A DNA stretch of 64,000 nt, taken from NCBI GenBank assembly GCA_016876015.1, contig VGOD01000003.1, positions 1-64,000 on the forward strand, written 5' to 3'. Shown here in pieces: positions 37,928-46,662 of this stretch. The position numbers were made by a program, and so were the translations under genes. The stretch comes from Chloroflexota bacterium (lineage in GTDB: Bacteria > Chloroflexota > Anaerolineae > CG2-30-64-16). The notes under the pieces were generated by a model. It saw only the letters and a program-made list of their open reading frames with translations, did no database searches and had not been told where the DNA came from. Every line of letters starts with the position of its first letter. Position 1 is the stretch's first letter.

Positions 37928-38854
37928 TCACCACCGGACGGCCAATCCGCTCTCCCAACCCAGGAGTTCGAGGATCGTCGCGCCGACCAGACCATCGAAC
38001 GACTCTTTGACGCCCATTCCCTGCTTTCTGGCGATGGTCTCCATGGCTTGACGGGCGCGTGCGTCACCGGCGCGGGCCATAGCGAATGTCGGCAGGAAGA
38101 CGGCAGACGTATCGCTGATCTTCTTGCCATGTATTAGCGCTGCCACCTCGCCCGATGATCGGCTGTCCAGTGTCTCACCGGTTGCGACCAGCAGTGCTGC
38201 AAGCTTCTGAATGGCGAGGCTGCGATCGCTCAGCAAGCCGATCAGCCTTTGAGTGGCTGCCCCGCCGATACTCCCGATGACTTCGAGCGCTGGCACTACG
38301 ATGCCCCGGTACACTATTGCATCCCAAATGTCCCTGATATGCGACTGCGCAGGCTCACCCTTGTTCTGTTGCCCGAAGGTGATAAGCCGAGAAAGAAGCA
38401 TACGAACCAGGGGTTCCACCGCGGCCGGCCCATGGCATGCTAACTCCGCCCCCAGCTCCGACGAGGGGACGGAGAGATACTCCAGAGCCACATCTTCGAG
38501 GGTACGCCGCTCGGGCGGCGGGTTCAGGCACAACAGAAGCAGGGCTGCCGCACCACGCCACTGCATATCCGGTGGCGGTTCAGGCGCGCCGGCAATCTCG
38601 ACGCTGCCGATTACGTCCCCCCGTGCATCCTTCACCCGACCGCCGAAGAAGGCTACCTGGCACAGATACCGACCCGAAGCGTCGTGAACGTTGCCGTGCC
38701 AATCGGCAGTTCCGACGCAGCGCCCCGACGCGTCGTAGACGCGGTCGCTGTAGATGTCCACAGAGCCGACCTTGCGGCCCGACGCATCGTACACGCCGCT
38801 CCAGGCATTCACTGAACCGACTTTGCGGCCATTGCAGTTGTAGACATTACCCAC
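37928..38854 (-). CDS. Protein with five GR-VGSV repeats and a helical C-terminal domain
   Basis: The ~308-residue product has no recognised function. Residues ~1-95 contain about five repeats of the form VYDASGRKVGSVD, each likely a beta-hairpin, resembling the beta-flower type of repeat domain. The rest is helical with HEAT-like features (GAELACHGPAAVEPLVRML, ALEVIGSIGGAATQRLIGLL). GTG 38854 is chosen because AAGGAG lies 7 bases upstream, although the track starts at ATG 38890. It has no signal peptide and is isolated between convergent and unrelated genes. A binding or scaffold role is only a guess. Confidence 0.65.
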   Translation of the reverse strand: MGNVYNCNGRKVGSVNAWSGVYDASGRKVGSVDIYSDRVYDASGRCVGTADWHGNVHDASGRYLCQVAFFGGRVKDARGDVIGSVEIAGAPEPPPDMQWRGAAALLLLCLNPPPERRTLEDVALEYLSVPSSELGAELACHGPAAVEPLVRMLLSRLITFGQQNKGEPAQSHIRDIWDAIVYRGIVVPALEVIGSIGGAATQRLIGLLSDRSLAIQKLAALLVATGETLDSRSSGEVAALIHGKKISDTSAVFLPTFAMARAGDARARQAMETIARKQGMGVKESFDGLVGATILELLGWESGLAVRW

Positions 38855-38925
38855 CAGAGATCTCCTTGAGGTGGGCCCCCCAACCCTCATTCTATTCTCA
38901 AGTTACATCGGACGTAACACCGCGA

Positions 38926-39633
38926 TCAGATGATCTTCTTCGGCGCCGGCGTGGCATACAGGCCGATCTTCGAGTGCCGGACCCCGGCCTCGGTCAGCGC
39001 CTCGGCCACTTTGTAGGTCACGACGATCGGATCGAGGATGGCCGCGCCCAGGTCGCGCTCCAGTTCGTCGGCGTAGCCGGTCATAGATGCGCAGCCCAGG
39101 ATGATCACCTCTGCGCCATCCTCCTGAATCATCCGGCGCATCACCTCTCGCCCCACCTGTTTGACGCGCTCGGGATCGGCGGTGATCTCGGCCACGCTCA
39201 TGTTGAGCGCCCGCACCGACGCGAAGCGGCTCTCCAGCCCATACTTGCGCACATGCTGGCGCTTGACCGACTCCTTGTGCTTCTTCTCGGTCAAGATGCT
39301 GAACTTGTTCCCCAACAGCAGCGCCACCGAGAACGCCGTCTCCTCCAGCGTGTAGACGGGGATCGTGCTGATCTCCTTGACGGCCTCGATGGCCGGATCG
39401 CAGAAGGCCGCCAGCACGATGGCGTCGTAACCGTCTTCGTGCGCCTGCCGGACGGCCGCCAGGATGTGGGGCGCGGCCAGCGACTCGTCGTAATAGGATT
39501 CCAGCGTCTCCGGGCCGTGCGCGATTTGCGTGATCGTGACCTGCGTCTCGGGCCGGGCGATGCGCCGCACTGAATCCGCCACCTTTTCGGTAACGGCTGC
39601 GGAAGTGTTGGGGTTGAGGACCAGGATCTTCAT
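38926..39633 (-). CDS. Asp/Glu/hydantoin racemase-family protein
   Basis: This 235-residue protein has the two-cysteine racemase layout: the N-terminal LNPNTSAAVTEKV signature, the first catalytic Cys in AAFCDPAIEA and the second in LGCASMTGY. Hydantoin racemases (HyuE) and aspartate/maleate enzymes belong to this family. AAGGAG precedes ATG 39633. The gene follows an M24-fold protein on the same strand after 58 bases and is probably transcribed with it from the divergent promoter at about 41000. The substrate could be a hydantoin or amino acid. Confidence 0.87.
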   Translation of the reverse strand: MKILVLNPNTSAAVTEKVADSVRRIARPETQVTITQIAHGPETLESYYDESLAAPHILAAVRQAHEDGYDAIVLAAFCDPAIEAVKEISTIPVYTLEETAFSVALLLGNKFSILTEKKHKESVKRQHVRKYGLESRFASVRALNMSVAEITADPERVKQVGREVMRRMIQEDGAEVIILGCASMTGYADELERDLGAAILDPIVVTYKVAEALTEAGVRHSKIGLYATPAPKKII

Positions 39634-39691
39634 GGAGGTGCTACTCCTTCAGGGTTGCCTGCGCGCTGGCTGAACGCGGCTGCCGATGGAC

Positions 39692-40954
39692 TCACAGCTC
39701 CAGCCAGCACCACTCACGCGTGAGCGGCGTCTCGTTCAGCACGATGCCGCGCTCCTTGCCTACCAAGATCGTGTTGGAATGGTTGTAGCCCCAGCCGGCC
39801 GCAGGGTTGTACAATCCCGGCTCGTTGCTGAGCAGCATACCCTCTTCCAGCACCGTCTCATCGCCCAGGCTGATGTACGGCGGCTGATGCCCTTCCATGC
39901 CGATGCCGTGCGCCGGCCGATGGTAGATATACTCGCTCAGGCCGGCATCGCGCGCAAGCCTCAGCACTGCTCCGGCGATCGCGTTGCACCTGGCGCCGAC
40001 GCGGCACAGTTCGGCCTGGAGCTCGGTCATAGCAGTGTGCACGTCCCACACCCGTCTCTGCAGGTCGCTTGCGGGCATGGTCTGAAGCGCACGATAGCAC
40101 TCGCCAACGTAGCCGCCTATGTGCACAAACCCGGCCAACTGGATCGCATCCCCGCGCTGCAACCTGTGATAGAAAAACTGATTCGGGTGGGGGTAGCCGG
40201 TGGCGGGCCCGGCCCGACAGGTGAACCAGAGGTTGACGCCGACCGCGCTGTGCGGCCTGCCATCGGGGGTCATCGCCTCCATGAGCAGCCGGGCGCCATA
40301 GCGCTCGACAGCGTGACGGATCTCAAAATCGGTGGTCCGGATGCCATGTCGCAAGATGTAGCCGCGCGCGTAGCTCAACAGATGATCCTGAAATGCCAAT
40401 ACCTTGCGAATCAGAGCCAGTTCCTCCGTCGTCTTGATCTGCCGGAGCTTGAGGCAGAGGTCGCCGCTGGGTTTCAGCGCAGCCTGGGGCGCGACTTCTC
40501 GCAGCCGCTCGGCCAGATCGGCTGGCACAGGACCGTCGAAGCCGAGAGTGGCGCGGTCATAGCCGCGCGCAGCCAGGCCCCGCAGCAGCCAGGCGTGGAT
40601 GTCTTCCGCGGGTCCCGGCTCGAACACGAGCCGGTTGAACGGACCATGGTGGGGATAGTCGAAGTACCATTCCAAATCCGTGATCCACCAACTGCCTACC
40701 AGCTCGCGGTCGAGGCCGGGGCAGAAGAACGTGGGTTCACCCTGGGCCGGGATGAAGAGCCAGAAGGGACGCTCGGTGGCGGTATGAAACAGGCCAGAGA
40801 AGTAGATGATGTTCCAGATGTTGGAGAGCAATATGCCATCGAGTCCATTCTCCTCCAGCCGGGCTTGCAGTCGGGCGATCGCGCCCCGGTACCATGTCTC
40901 TGGCAGCCGAAACGGCGGCTGCAAGTACCACGGATGTGTTAGCGGCATCTTCAC
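39692..40954 (-). CDS. M24-fold (creatinase/prolidase-like) protein with altered metal site
   Basis: This 420-residue protein has an N-terminal creatinase-type domain and a C-terminal pita-bread domain. The His ligand region HGIGMEGHQPP and one Glu (SNEPGLY) remain. The first metal Asp of xDxG is Leu (QLAG), the second (GYxxD) is Glu (GYVGECYR), and the last Glu is Ser (NHSNTILV). Like creatinase, it may work without metal, possibly on a C-N bond in a small molecule rather than on a peptide (inference). GGGGGTGAAG precedes the ATG. The promoter region contains a GntR-type operator. Confidence 0.82.
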   Translation of the reverse strand: MKMPLTHPWYLQPPFRLPETWYRGAIARLQARLEENGLDGILLSNIWNIIYFSGLFHTATERPFWLFIPAQGEPTFFCPGLDRELVGSWWITDLEWYFDYPHHGPFNRLVFEPGPAEDIHAWLLRGLAARGYDRATLGFDGPVPADLAERLREVAPQAALKPSGDLCLKLRQIKTTEELALIRKVLAFQDHLLSYARGYILRHGIRTTDFEIRHAVERYGARLLMEAMTPDGRPHSAVGVNLWFTCRAGPATGYPHPNQFFYHRLQRGDAIQLAGFVHIGGYVGECYRALQTMPASDLQRRVWDVHTAMTELQAELCRVGARCNAIAGAVLRLARDAGLSEYIYHRPAHGIGMEGHQPPYISLGDETVLEEGMLLSNEPGLYNPAAGWGYNHSNTILVGKERGIVLNETPLTREWCWLEL

Positions 40955-40969
40955 CCCCTGTGACGACTT

Positions 40970-41000
40970 GACACAGACTGTCGATTGTAGACAATATGAT
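40970..41000. promoter_or_regulatory. Divergent promoter with GntR/FCD-type operator
   Basis: On the plus strand TTGACA (40970) and TATGAT (40995-41000) are 19 bases apart. Between them lies ATTGTAGACAAT (40984-40995), a near-palindrome matching the ATTGTCGACA sites near the GntR gene. On the minus strand its complement supplies a TACAAT -10 box for the M24-fold gene. A bound repressor would block both directions. Confidence 0.6.
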
Positions 41001-41092
41001 ACTGAACTTAAGGCGTCCTGTCAAAGCACATTCGACTGTCCACCATCTGGCAGGATCGCGCCATCATCCAAGATCAGGAAAGGAGTTTCTCA

Positions 41093-42028
41093 ATGGAATA
41101 CCGTCAACTCGGTTTCTCTGGCGTCCGGGTCTCGGTCATCGGCCTGGGCACCAACCGATTCGGTTCGGCGGCGCTGCCGCAGGAAGAAGTCAATGCGATC
41201 ATTGATTTCGCCGCCGAGGTGGGCATCAACTACGTTGACACCGCTAATGCGTATACCAAGGGCCAGTCCGAGATCACCATCGGCAACGCGTTGAAGGGCC
41301 GCTGGGACAGGTTCGTGGTGGCATCCAAGTTCTGGTTCCCCACCGGCGAGGGCACAAACGATCGCGGGGCCTCGCGTTACCACATGCAGAACGCGCTGGA
41401 GAACAGCCTGCGGCGTCTGCAATCGGATCACATTGACCTCTACTACCTGCACCGTTGGGATGTCCACACGCCTATCGAAGAGACGCTGCGCGCGCTGGAC
41501 GATGCGGTGCGTGTGGGCAAAGTGCGCTACGTGGCCTGCTCCGATCTCACGGCATGGCAGCTTGCGCACTCGAATCAGTTGGCCGAGCTCAGGGGCTGGT
41601 CGCAGTTCGTGGCGATCCAGTCGGAGTATAACATGCTGGAACGCGGGGTCGAACGAGAAGTGCTGCCCTATTGCCAGGCATTCAACATCGGCTTCGTCCC
41701 CTACTTTCCGCTGGCCGGCGGCTTCCTGACCGGGAAGTACAAGCGCGGCCAGCCTGCGCCGTCTGGATCACGCGGGGAGACGGCGGCCAGCGTCCAGCGC
41801 TATATGAACGATGCCCGCTACGATGTGGTCGAGAAGTTGGCAACTTGGTCGGCAGCGCGTGGCCGCGGTCTCAACGAGCTGGCGCAGGCCTGGCTGATGG
41901 CGCAACCACAGGTGTGCTCGGTCATCACCGGCGCCACCAAGGTCAGCCACGTGCGGGACAACGTCAAAGCGGCCGATTGGCGCATGACGCCTGAGGAGAT
42001 CAAAGAGGTCAACGCGATCTTGGGTTAG
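41093..42028 (+). CDS. Aldo-keto reductase
   Basis: This 311-residue NADPH-dependent oxidoreductase of the AKR superfamily (Kv-beta/YhdN-like branch) starts RQLGFSGVRVSVIGLGT. The catalytic tetrad is visible as Asp and Tyr in VDTANAY, Lys in ASKFWFP and His in YLHRWDVH. The C-terminal cofactor segment is ITGATKVSHVRDNV. AGGAAAGG precedes the ATG. It is divergent from the M24-fold/racemase pair and shares an operator with it. It probably reduces or oxidises a carbonyl or amino-alcohol intermediate of the island pathway (inference). Confidence 0.92.
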   Translation: MEYRQLGFSGVRVSVIGLGTNRFGSAALPQEEVNAIIDFAAEVGINYVDTANAYTKGQSEITIGNALKGRWDRFVVASKFWFPTGEGTNDRGASRYHMQNALENSLRRLQSDHIDLYYLHRWDVHTPIEETLRALDDAVRVGKVRYVACSDLTAWQLAHSNQLAELRGWSQFVAIQSEYNMLERGVEREVLPYCQAFNIGFVPYFPLAGGFLTGKYKRGQPAPSGSRGETAASVQRYMNDARYDVVEKLATWSAARGRGLNELAQAWLMAQPQVCSVITGATKVSHVRDNVKAADWRMTPEEIKEVNAILG

Positions 42029-42030
42029 TG

Positions 42031-42192
42031 ATCGCGGCGCCAGTGCGCAGCCTCCCTGTGGGACGGCCCGTGGAAAAATGTCCCGGTTTGGAGGCTTCAG
42101 CCGGTTACGCTGTTGGCGAGAGCGACCGGCTGATCCTAAAGGAGGCTTCGCACAGCCTCGAGACCGGAGCGGCGGGCGATTTGCGGGACAGT
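42031..42192. repeat. Dispersed intergenic element, copy C
   Basis: This copy carries the GTGCGCAGCCTCCCTGTGGG, AAAAATGTCCCGG, AGCCGGTTACGCTGTTGGCG and AAGGAGGCTTCGCACAGCCT blocks and ends in GATTTGCGGGACAG. The outer left terminal word is missing, so it is 5'-truncated relative to copy G. It fills the convergent spacer between the aldo-keto reductase and amidohydrolase genes. Confidence 0.78.
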
Positions 42193-42217
42193 CGCCGCGA
42201 GCCGCGCGCGGATGAGA

Positions 42218-43723
42218 TCAGCCCGCTGACACCTGCCAGAAGCTCTCATCCAGCGTCAGATAAGGCGCGATGTCGAACCGGCCGAACGCGGCTGCCGCTT
42301 CCTCACGCGCCAGTGCGAGCACCGTGGCCATGTCCACCGTCTTCACCGTCCGGTCTTCCATCAGAATCTTCCCGTTCACCAAGACCGTATCCACGTCGTG
42401 GCCGCTGGTGTAGAAGGCCAGCAGCCTGGGCAACATGGCTTGCGGGGTAAGATGCGGCTGAGCCAGGTTGACCAGGATGATGTCAGCGCGCTTGCCGACC
42501 TCCAGCGAACCGATCTCCTGATCCAGGCCCAGTGCGCGTGCGGCGTCTATGGTGACCATGCGTAGACCCTTCCCTGCGGGCAACACATTGAGGTCATTGA
42601 ACCGGACCCACTGCGCCCAGAGCGCGCGCGAGATCTCTCTGAACAGATCATACGAGGCATAGGGCGCAGTGCCGTCGGTCGAGATCGTCACGTTCGCGCC
42701 GGCGCGCAACAGCTCGACCGCGGGACAAACGCCATACATGATGTTCTCGTGTGTAAACGGCACCACGGCGATGCTCACGGCCGCCTCGCCGAGCACCCTC
42801 ACCTCCTCTTCTGACAGGCCATTGGCGTGCGCAAACACCACATCTGGTCCCAGCAGCCAGCGCAGCCGCTCGGCGCCAAACTTCGCCAGGGCAAAAGACA
42901 CCGAGTCGCGAAAGATGTGCGAATGGATGATCAGTCCATAGCGATCAGCCAGGGCGCGGGTCTCCTCGGCCGCCGCGATCATGGCCGGAACGTGCTCGTC
43001 GTTGTAGGTAAAGAGAAAGCGCGGGTGAGCTGCCAGGCGTCCCAACAGATAAGGGACGTGCAGCGCGATGCGCACCCGGCCTTCGGCCGCGGCGTGCCAC
43101 TTCTCGATCACCGCGACGCAGTTGCGCACTGTATCTTCGTATGTGAACTGCCGCCGTATCGGCTGGTCCGCTTCCCACAGCACGCCGGTCCACGGCGTCG
43201 GCAGATGGCTGACGTGGATGTCTGGCGGCCCAATCCCCACCACGCTGCGGATTCCCACCTCTTCGGCGGCCCTGGCTTGCGCCTCGGCAAAGACAGGGCT
43301 GTCCATGCGAGCCGGCGTAGCGCCGACCACGGTGAAGCCGCAGGTGACGCCGAACCGCAGCCGCTCCAGCGCCGCCAGAAGCCCTTCGGTATACCACCAG
43401 CGTTCGGTAGTGGCATGAAAATAGAGCACGTTGGTGGGCCAGCCGAGGCGCGGATGCAGGATCCCCTTGATCAGCCCGTGCCCGCCATGACCGTAGGTGT
43501 CCACGAGTCCGGGCATGATGGCCTTGTCGTGGGCATCCAACACCCTGGCCGCGGTGTAGTGCTGGCGAATCGTCTCCGCCCGGTCCACGGCCACGATGCG
43601 GCCGTCGCTGACCGCGACCGCGCCCGCGGGGATCAGACGATTCGCCGGATCCATCGTCACGACCGCGCCGCCCTCGATGACTAGATCAACTTGAGTCTGC
43701 CCGATCGCAGGTAGAGCTGCCAT
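42218..43723 (-). CDS. Amidohydrolase (cytosine deaminase/AtzA-TrzA-like) with altered first metal His
   Basis: This 501-residue member of the amidohydrolase superfamily resembles metal-dependent deaminases and chlorohydrolases. The usual PGLVNTHTH motif reads PGLVDTYGH, so the first His of the HxH pair is Tyr. Other expected positions are present: IIHSHIF, FAHANGLSEEEV and the Asp in STDGTAP. It ends with a typical GKRADIILV beta-sandwich strand. It may deaminate or hydrolyse an N-containing ring or amide. The start ATG 43723 has only a weak ribosome-binding site. It lies between two dispersed repeats. Confidence 0.8.
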   Translation of the reverse strand: MAALPAIGQTQVDLVIEGGAVVTMDPANRLIPAGAVAVSDGRIVAVDRAETIRQHYTAARVLDAHDKAIMPGLVDTYGHGGHGLIKGILHPRLGWPTNVLYFHATTERWWYTEGLLAALERLRFGVTCGFTVVGATPARMDSPVFAEAQARAAEEVGIRSVVGIGPPDIHVSHLPTPWTGVLWEADQPIRRQFTYEDTVRNCVAVIEKWHAAAEGRVRIALHVPYLLGRLAAHPRFLFTYNDEHVPAMIAAAEETRALADRYGLIIHSHIFRDSVSFALAKFGAERLRWLLGPDVVFAHANGLSEEEVRVLGEAAVSIAVVPFTHENIMYGVCPAVELLRAGANVTISTDGTAPYASYDLFREISRALWAQWVRFNDLNVLPAGKGLRMVTIDAARALGLDQEIGSLEVGKRADIILVNLAQPHLTPQAMLPRLLAFYTSGHDVDTVLVNGKILMEDRTVKTVDMATVLALAREEAAAAFGRFDIAPYLTLDESFWQVSAG

Positions 43724-43740
43724 ATCACATGCCTGCTATC

Positions 43741-43928
43741 TGTCCTGAAAATCAACACCCGCTCTGGTCTCGGGGCTTCAGCCGGTTTCTGCCGCCGACC
43801 ACCAAACCGGCTAATCCTGAAGGAGGCTTCGCGCAGTCTCGAATCCAGCCCACCTGTATTTCATCCCCCGTCCCACAGGGAGGCTGCGCACTGGCGCCGC
43901 GGCCGGCATGAGCAACTGTCCTGGAAAC
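43741..43928. repeat. Dispersed intergenic element, copy D
   Basis: It begins TGTCCTGAAAATC and ends AACTGTCCTGGAAACC, so both ends carry the family's terminal word in the same orientation. Inside are AGCCGGTTT/AAACCGGCT arms, AGGAGGCTTCGCGCAGTCTC and CGTCCCACAGGGAGGCTGCG. It is inverted relative to copy G. Confidence 0.8.
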
Positions 43929-43934
43929 CACCCG

Positions 43935-43969
43935 TCAAGTGCCAGGCATCCTCTCAGGCGCCGGCACTT
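43935..43969. terminator. Hairpin downstream of the GntR gene
   Basis: CAAGTGCC and GGCACTTG flank an 19-base loop with further GC pairing, 8 bases beyond the GntR stop codon. No T run follows, so termination is only probable. Confidence 0.4.
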
Positions 43970-43976
43970 GGTGGAT

Positions 43977-44678
43977 CTAGTTCGTGGCTCTTGCCGTGTG
44001 TACTTCGCGCAAGGCCCGATGGGCGCGCGCCTGGGCGTCACCCATGTGAGCAACCAGCGCCGCCTCGGCCGAAGCCAGGTCTTTGGCCCGCAGAGGATCG
44101 AGGATCGCCTGATGGTTGCGTTGCGGCTGGGTGGGATAGTCGTAGGTGGTGCGACTTGTGACGCCGATGAGGAGCTGGGTTTGCCAGCGAATGCTGTTCC
44201 ACCACTGCAACAACCGGCCGTGATCAGCAGCGCGACAGATGCGCTCGTGGATCAGCAAGTCCGCCTCAACCGTCCGGTGCAAATCGCCGCCGCGCGCGGT
44301 CAACTCGCCCAACTGATCCACCAGCGCCTGGATTTCCGCCAGATCCTTCTCGGTGGCGCGCTCGATCGTGCGTTCCAGGGCGCCACGCTCCAGCAACAGC
44401 CGCAGGCTGTAGATCTCCTCGATGTCTTTGTCGGTGAAGTCCACGACGAAATTGCCGTGTCTGGGGATGTTGTTGACCAGACCTTCGCGCTCCAGCGCCA
44501 TGAGCACCTCGCGCACGGGCGCCCGACTCACGCCAAGCTGCTCGGCGATGACGCTTTCCACCAAACGCTCGCCGGGCTTGAAGGTCCCGTCGAGAATGGC
44601 GGCCCGCAGATGATAGTGGATATGGCCGCGTAGATTCTGCACGTTAAGAGGCTGCAGAAGCACTCCATGACTCGCCAT
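43977..44678 (-). CDS. GntR-family transcriptional regulator, FCD (FadR-type) subfamily
   Basis: This 233-residue regulator has an N-terminal winged helix (residues ~10-75; RLVESVIAEQLGVSRAPVREVL is the recognition region) and a C-terminal FCD ligand-binding domain with metal-ligand type residues (YSLRLLLERGALE, HERICRAADHGRLL, HQAILDPLRAKD). FCD regulators usually sense organic acids or amino acids. ATG 44678 is preferred over the track's 44753 because the upstream codons overlap the operator. An ATTGTCGACAGA site lies 57 bases upstream, consistent with autoregulation. It probably controls the flanking island. Confidence 0.88.
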   Translation of the reverse strand: MASHGVLLQPLNVQNLRGHIHYHLRAAILDGTFKPGERLVESVIAEQLGVSRAPVREVLMALEREGLVNNIPRHGNFVVDFTDKDIEEIYSLRLLLERGALERTIERATEKDLAEIQALVDQLGELTARGGDLHRTVEADLLIHERICRAADHGRLLQWWNSIRWQTQLLIGVTSRTTYDYPTQPQRNHQAILDPLRAKDLASAEAALVAHMGDAQARAHRALREVHTARATN

Positions 44679-44734
44679 AGCTCGGTCTACTCCTTGACTG
44701 ACGCGTGCCCGGCGCGGAAAGCGGTCACGGGTCG

Positions 44735-44746
44735 ATTGTCGACAGA
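44735..44746. promoter_or_regulatory. Candidate GntR operator upstream of its own gene
   Basis: ATTGTCGACAGA contains the perfect 8-base palindrome TGTCGACA. The same core occurs at 44888-44895, and a variant at 40984-40995. Confidence 0.6.
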
Positions 44747-44841
44747 TGCGCACCTATCGTATCATTGGGCGGCTTTGCTGTCAAACTCACGCGCCGGCCG
44801 AGAAGACCAAGCAAGTTCATCTGCGCGGCCGCGCGTGCGTG

Positions 44842-44897
44842 TTGACACTTCGTTTTCTCTGTGCTACACTAGCATTACATTAGGATTGTCGACAGTC
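44842..44897 (+). promoter_or_regulatory. Promoter of the SDR/DUF4438 operon with downstream operator
   Basis: TTGACA (44842) and TACACT (44865-44870) are separated by 17 bases. ATTGTCGACAGT (44886-44897) lies just after the expected transcription start, where a repressor would block initiation or elongation. A half-match ATTCGACAGATG follows at about 44908. The rest of the 305 bp divergent spacer shows nothing else. Confidence 0.68.
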
Positions 44898-44984
44898 AAC
44901 ATCCCCATTCGACAGATGACCGCTGCCCGCCTGTCCACGCGCGGGCGATACAACACATCATGCACCACCCTTTGTGGAGAAAGC

Positions 44985-45761
44985 ATGTTGCTCAAAGACA
45001 AGATCGCTCTTGTGACCGGCGCCGGTCGCGGGTTGGGTCGAGCCATCGCCATCGCCTACGCGCGACAGGGCGCACGGGTAATCGCGGTCTCGCGCACCGA
45101 ATCAGAGCTGGCAGCAACCGCAGCTATGATCCGCGGCGAAGGCGGCCGGGTGGACCTGCTGCCGCTGGACCTGGCGCAAGATGCCGCGGTGCGCCAGATG
45201 GTCGCGCACACGCTCGCCGCCTACGGCCGGGTGGATGTGGCGGTGAACAACGCCGGCCGGTTGCCCCGCCTGACCCTCGAAGAAATGACCATGGAGAACT
45301 TCGACCGCACGATGGCGGTCAATCTGCGCGCGCCAGTGCTGACGTGCAAGCTGCTGTTGCCCGCCATGAAAGCGCAGGGGGGCGGCAGCATCATCAACGT
45401 CTCGTCCGCGGCCGGTGTGAAGGGGTTCTTGCAGGAAACCGACTACTGCGCATCCAAGTTCGGCCTCGAGGGGTTCTCCTGGGCGCTGGCGCTCGAAGTC
45501 CAGCCGTACAACATCGCAGTCAATGTTGTGACCCCTGGCGGCGGCAAGACCCGGGTACCGATCAAGCCGACCTCCATGACGCAGGCGCAGTTCGAGGCGT
45601 TGCCCGAAACCGAAAAAGCCCGTTGGGGTGATCCGATCGTCATGACCGAGTGCTTCGTCTATCTGGCCCGGCAGGATGGCCGCGGCGTGACCGGCCGGCG
45701 ATTCCAGGCCAACGAGCTTTCCGAGCGCATCCGCGAAGAGGGATGGCATCTCACGCCATAG
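44985..45761 (+). CDS. Short-chain dehydrogenase/reductase
   Basis: This 258-residue classical SDR has the cofactor motif TGAGRGLG, the NNAG segment, catalytic Ser in NVSSAAG and the YCASK active site (Tyr-x-x-x-Lys). An Arg after the second strand (AVSRTE) favours NADP. ATG 44985 has GGAGAAAG upstream; the track's 106 extra residues are promoter and spacer sequence. It is the first gene of a long plus-strand operon and probably acts on a hydroxy or keto intermediate. Confidence 0.9.
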   Translation: MLLKDKIALVTGAGRGLGRAIAIAYARQGARVIAVSRTESELAATAAMIRGEGGRVDLLPLDLAQDAAVRQMVAHTLAAYGRVDVAVNNAGRLPRLTLEEMTMENFDRTMAVNLRAPVLTCKLLLPAMKAQGGGSIINVSSAAGVKGFLQETDYCASKFGLEGFSWALALEVQPYNIAVNVVTPGGGKTRVPIKPTSMTQAQFEALPETEKARWGDPIVMTECFVYLARQDGRGVTGRRFQANELSERIREEGWHLTP

Positions 45762-45770
45762 GAGGACTCT

Positions 45771-46646
45771 GTGATTCGAACGAACCGGGACAAACTGGTC
45801 AAGATCGCGGTGGGAGGCGAGGTATCTCCGCCCAAGCTCCATGCGCCGACCCAGGCCGACAGCACGGGCCGGTCATTCATCTCCATCGGCATGGCTGGCA
45901 TCGTGTACAACGCGCAGGTGGGCGATCTGGCCTTCGGTTGGAAGGCCGACCATATCGAGCCGGGAGTCTCCATCCACAACCCCGATGAACACGCCGACTA
46001 TGCCATGCACTACCTCACCTGCGTCGGCAACGACGCGGTGGTATCCTCTGGCGAAGCCGCGGGCGCCAGGGGGCTGGTCAGCGGCGAACATGCGCGCTTG
46101 CTGATAGACTTCGCAGCCGACGACCTCGACAGACTGAACATCGGCGACAAGATCGTGATCCAGGGGTACGGCGTCGGCCTGGAGCTGCTCGACTTCCCGC
46201 AGATCGCCGTACGGAAATGCAGCCCGGCGCTCATCGAGAACATGAGGCTGGAGGTGAACCGCGCAGGCCAACTGGTGGCGCCCGTCACGCACACCTTGAC
46301 GCCCCGCCTCATGGGCTCGGGGCTAGAGCTGATCCCCGAATTCGTGGATCAGGACATGGTGAGCGAAGACCGCGCACTGATCGAGGAATTGGGGCTGCTC
46401 GATCTCCGCCTGGGGGACCTGGTCGCGATCCTTGACCAGGATCACAGCTATGGCCGCGGTCTCCGCCAGGGCGGGGTCGTCATCGGCCTGATCAATCACG
46501 GCGATTCGGCGATGACCGGCCACGGACCGGGCGTCATGACGCTGCTCTCGTGCCCGACCCCCGACATCGTGCCGGTGATTGATGCGAGGGCCAACATCGC
46601 CAACTACCTCCCCTTCCCCTCCCGCATGGGGTCACAGGGCAAGTGA
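45771..46646 (+). CDS. DUF4438-like protein, first of a tandem pair
   Basis: The 291-residue product resembles DUF4438 proteins (structurally known from Thermotoga, function unknown). Recognisable features are the TNRDKLVKIAV start, GIVYNAQVGD, DHIEPGVSIHN, LTCVGNDAVVSSGEA, LMGSGLELIPE and GHGPGVMTLLS. The next gene is a paralogue. The GTG start at 45771 has GGAGG overlapping the SDR stop codon, so the two genes are coupled. The Asp, His and Gly-rich blocks look like a binding or catalytic site. Family assignment is from memory of the motif pattern, not a search. Confidence 0.72.
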   Translation: MIRTNRDKLVKIAVGGEVSPPKLHAPTQADSTGRSFISIGMAGIVYNAQVGDLAFGWKADHIEPGVSIHNPDEHADYAMHYLTCVGNDAVVSSGEAAGARGLVSGEHARLLIDFAADDLDRLNIGDKIVIQGYGVGLELLDFPQIAVRKCSPALIENMRLEVNRAGQLVAPVTHTLTPRLMGSGLELIPEFVDQDMVSEDRALIEELGLLDLRLGDLVAILDQDHSYGRGLRQGGVVIGLINHGDSAMTGHGPGVMTLLSCPTPDIVPVIDARANIANYLPFPSRMGSQGK

Positions 46647-46662
46647 ACAGAGTGAGGGAAAC

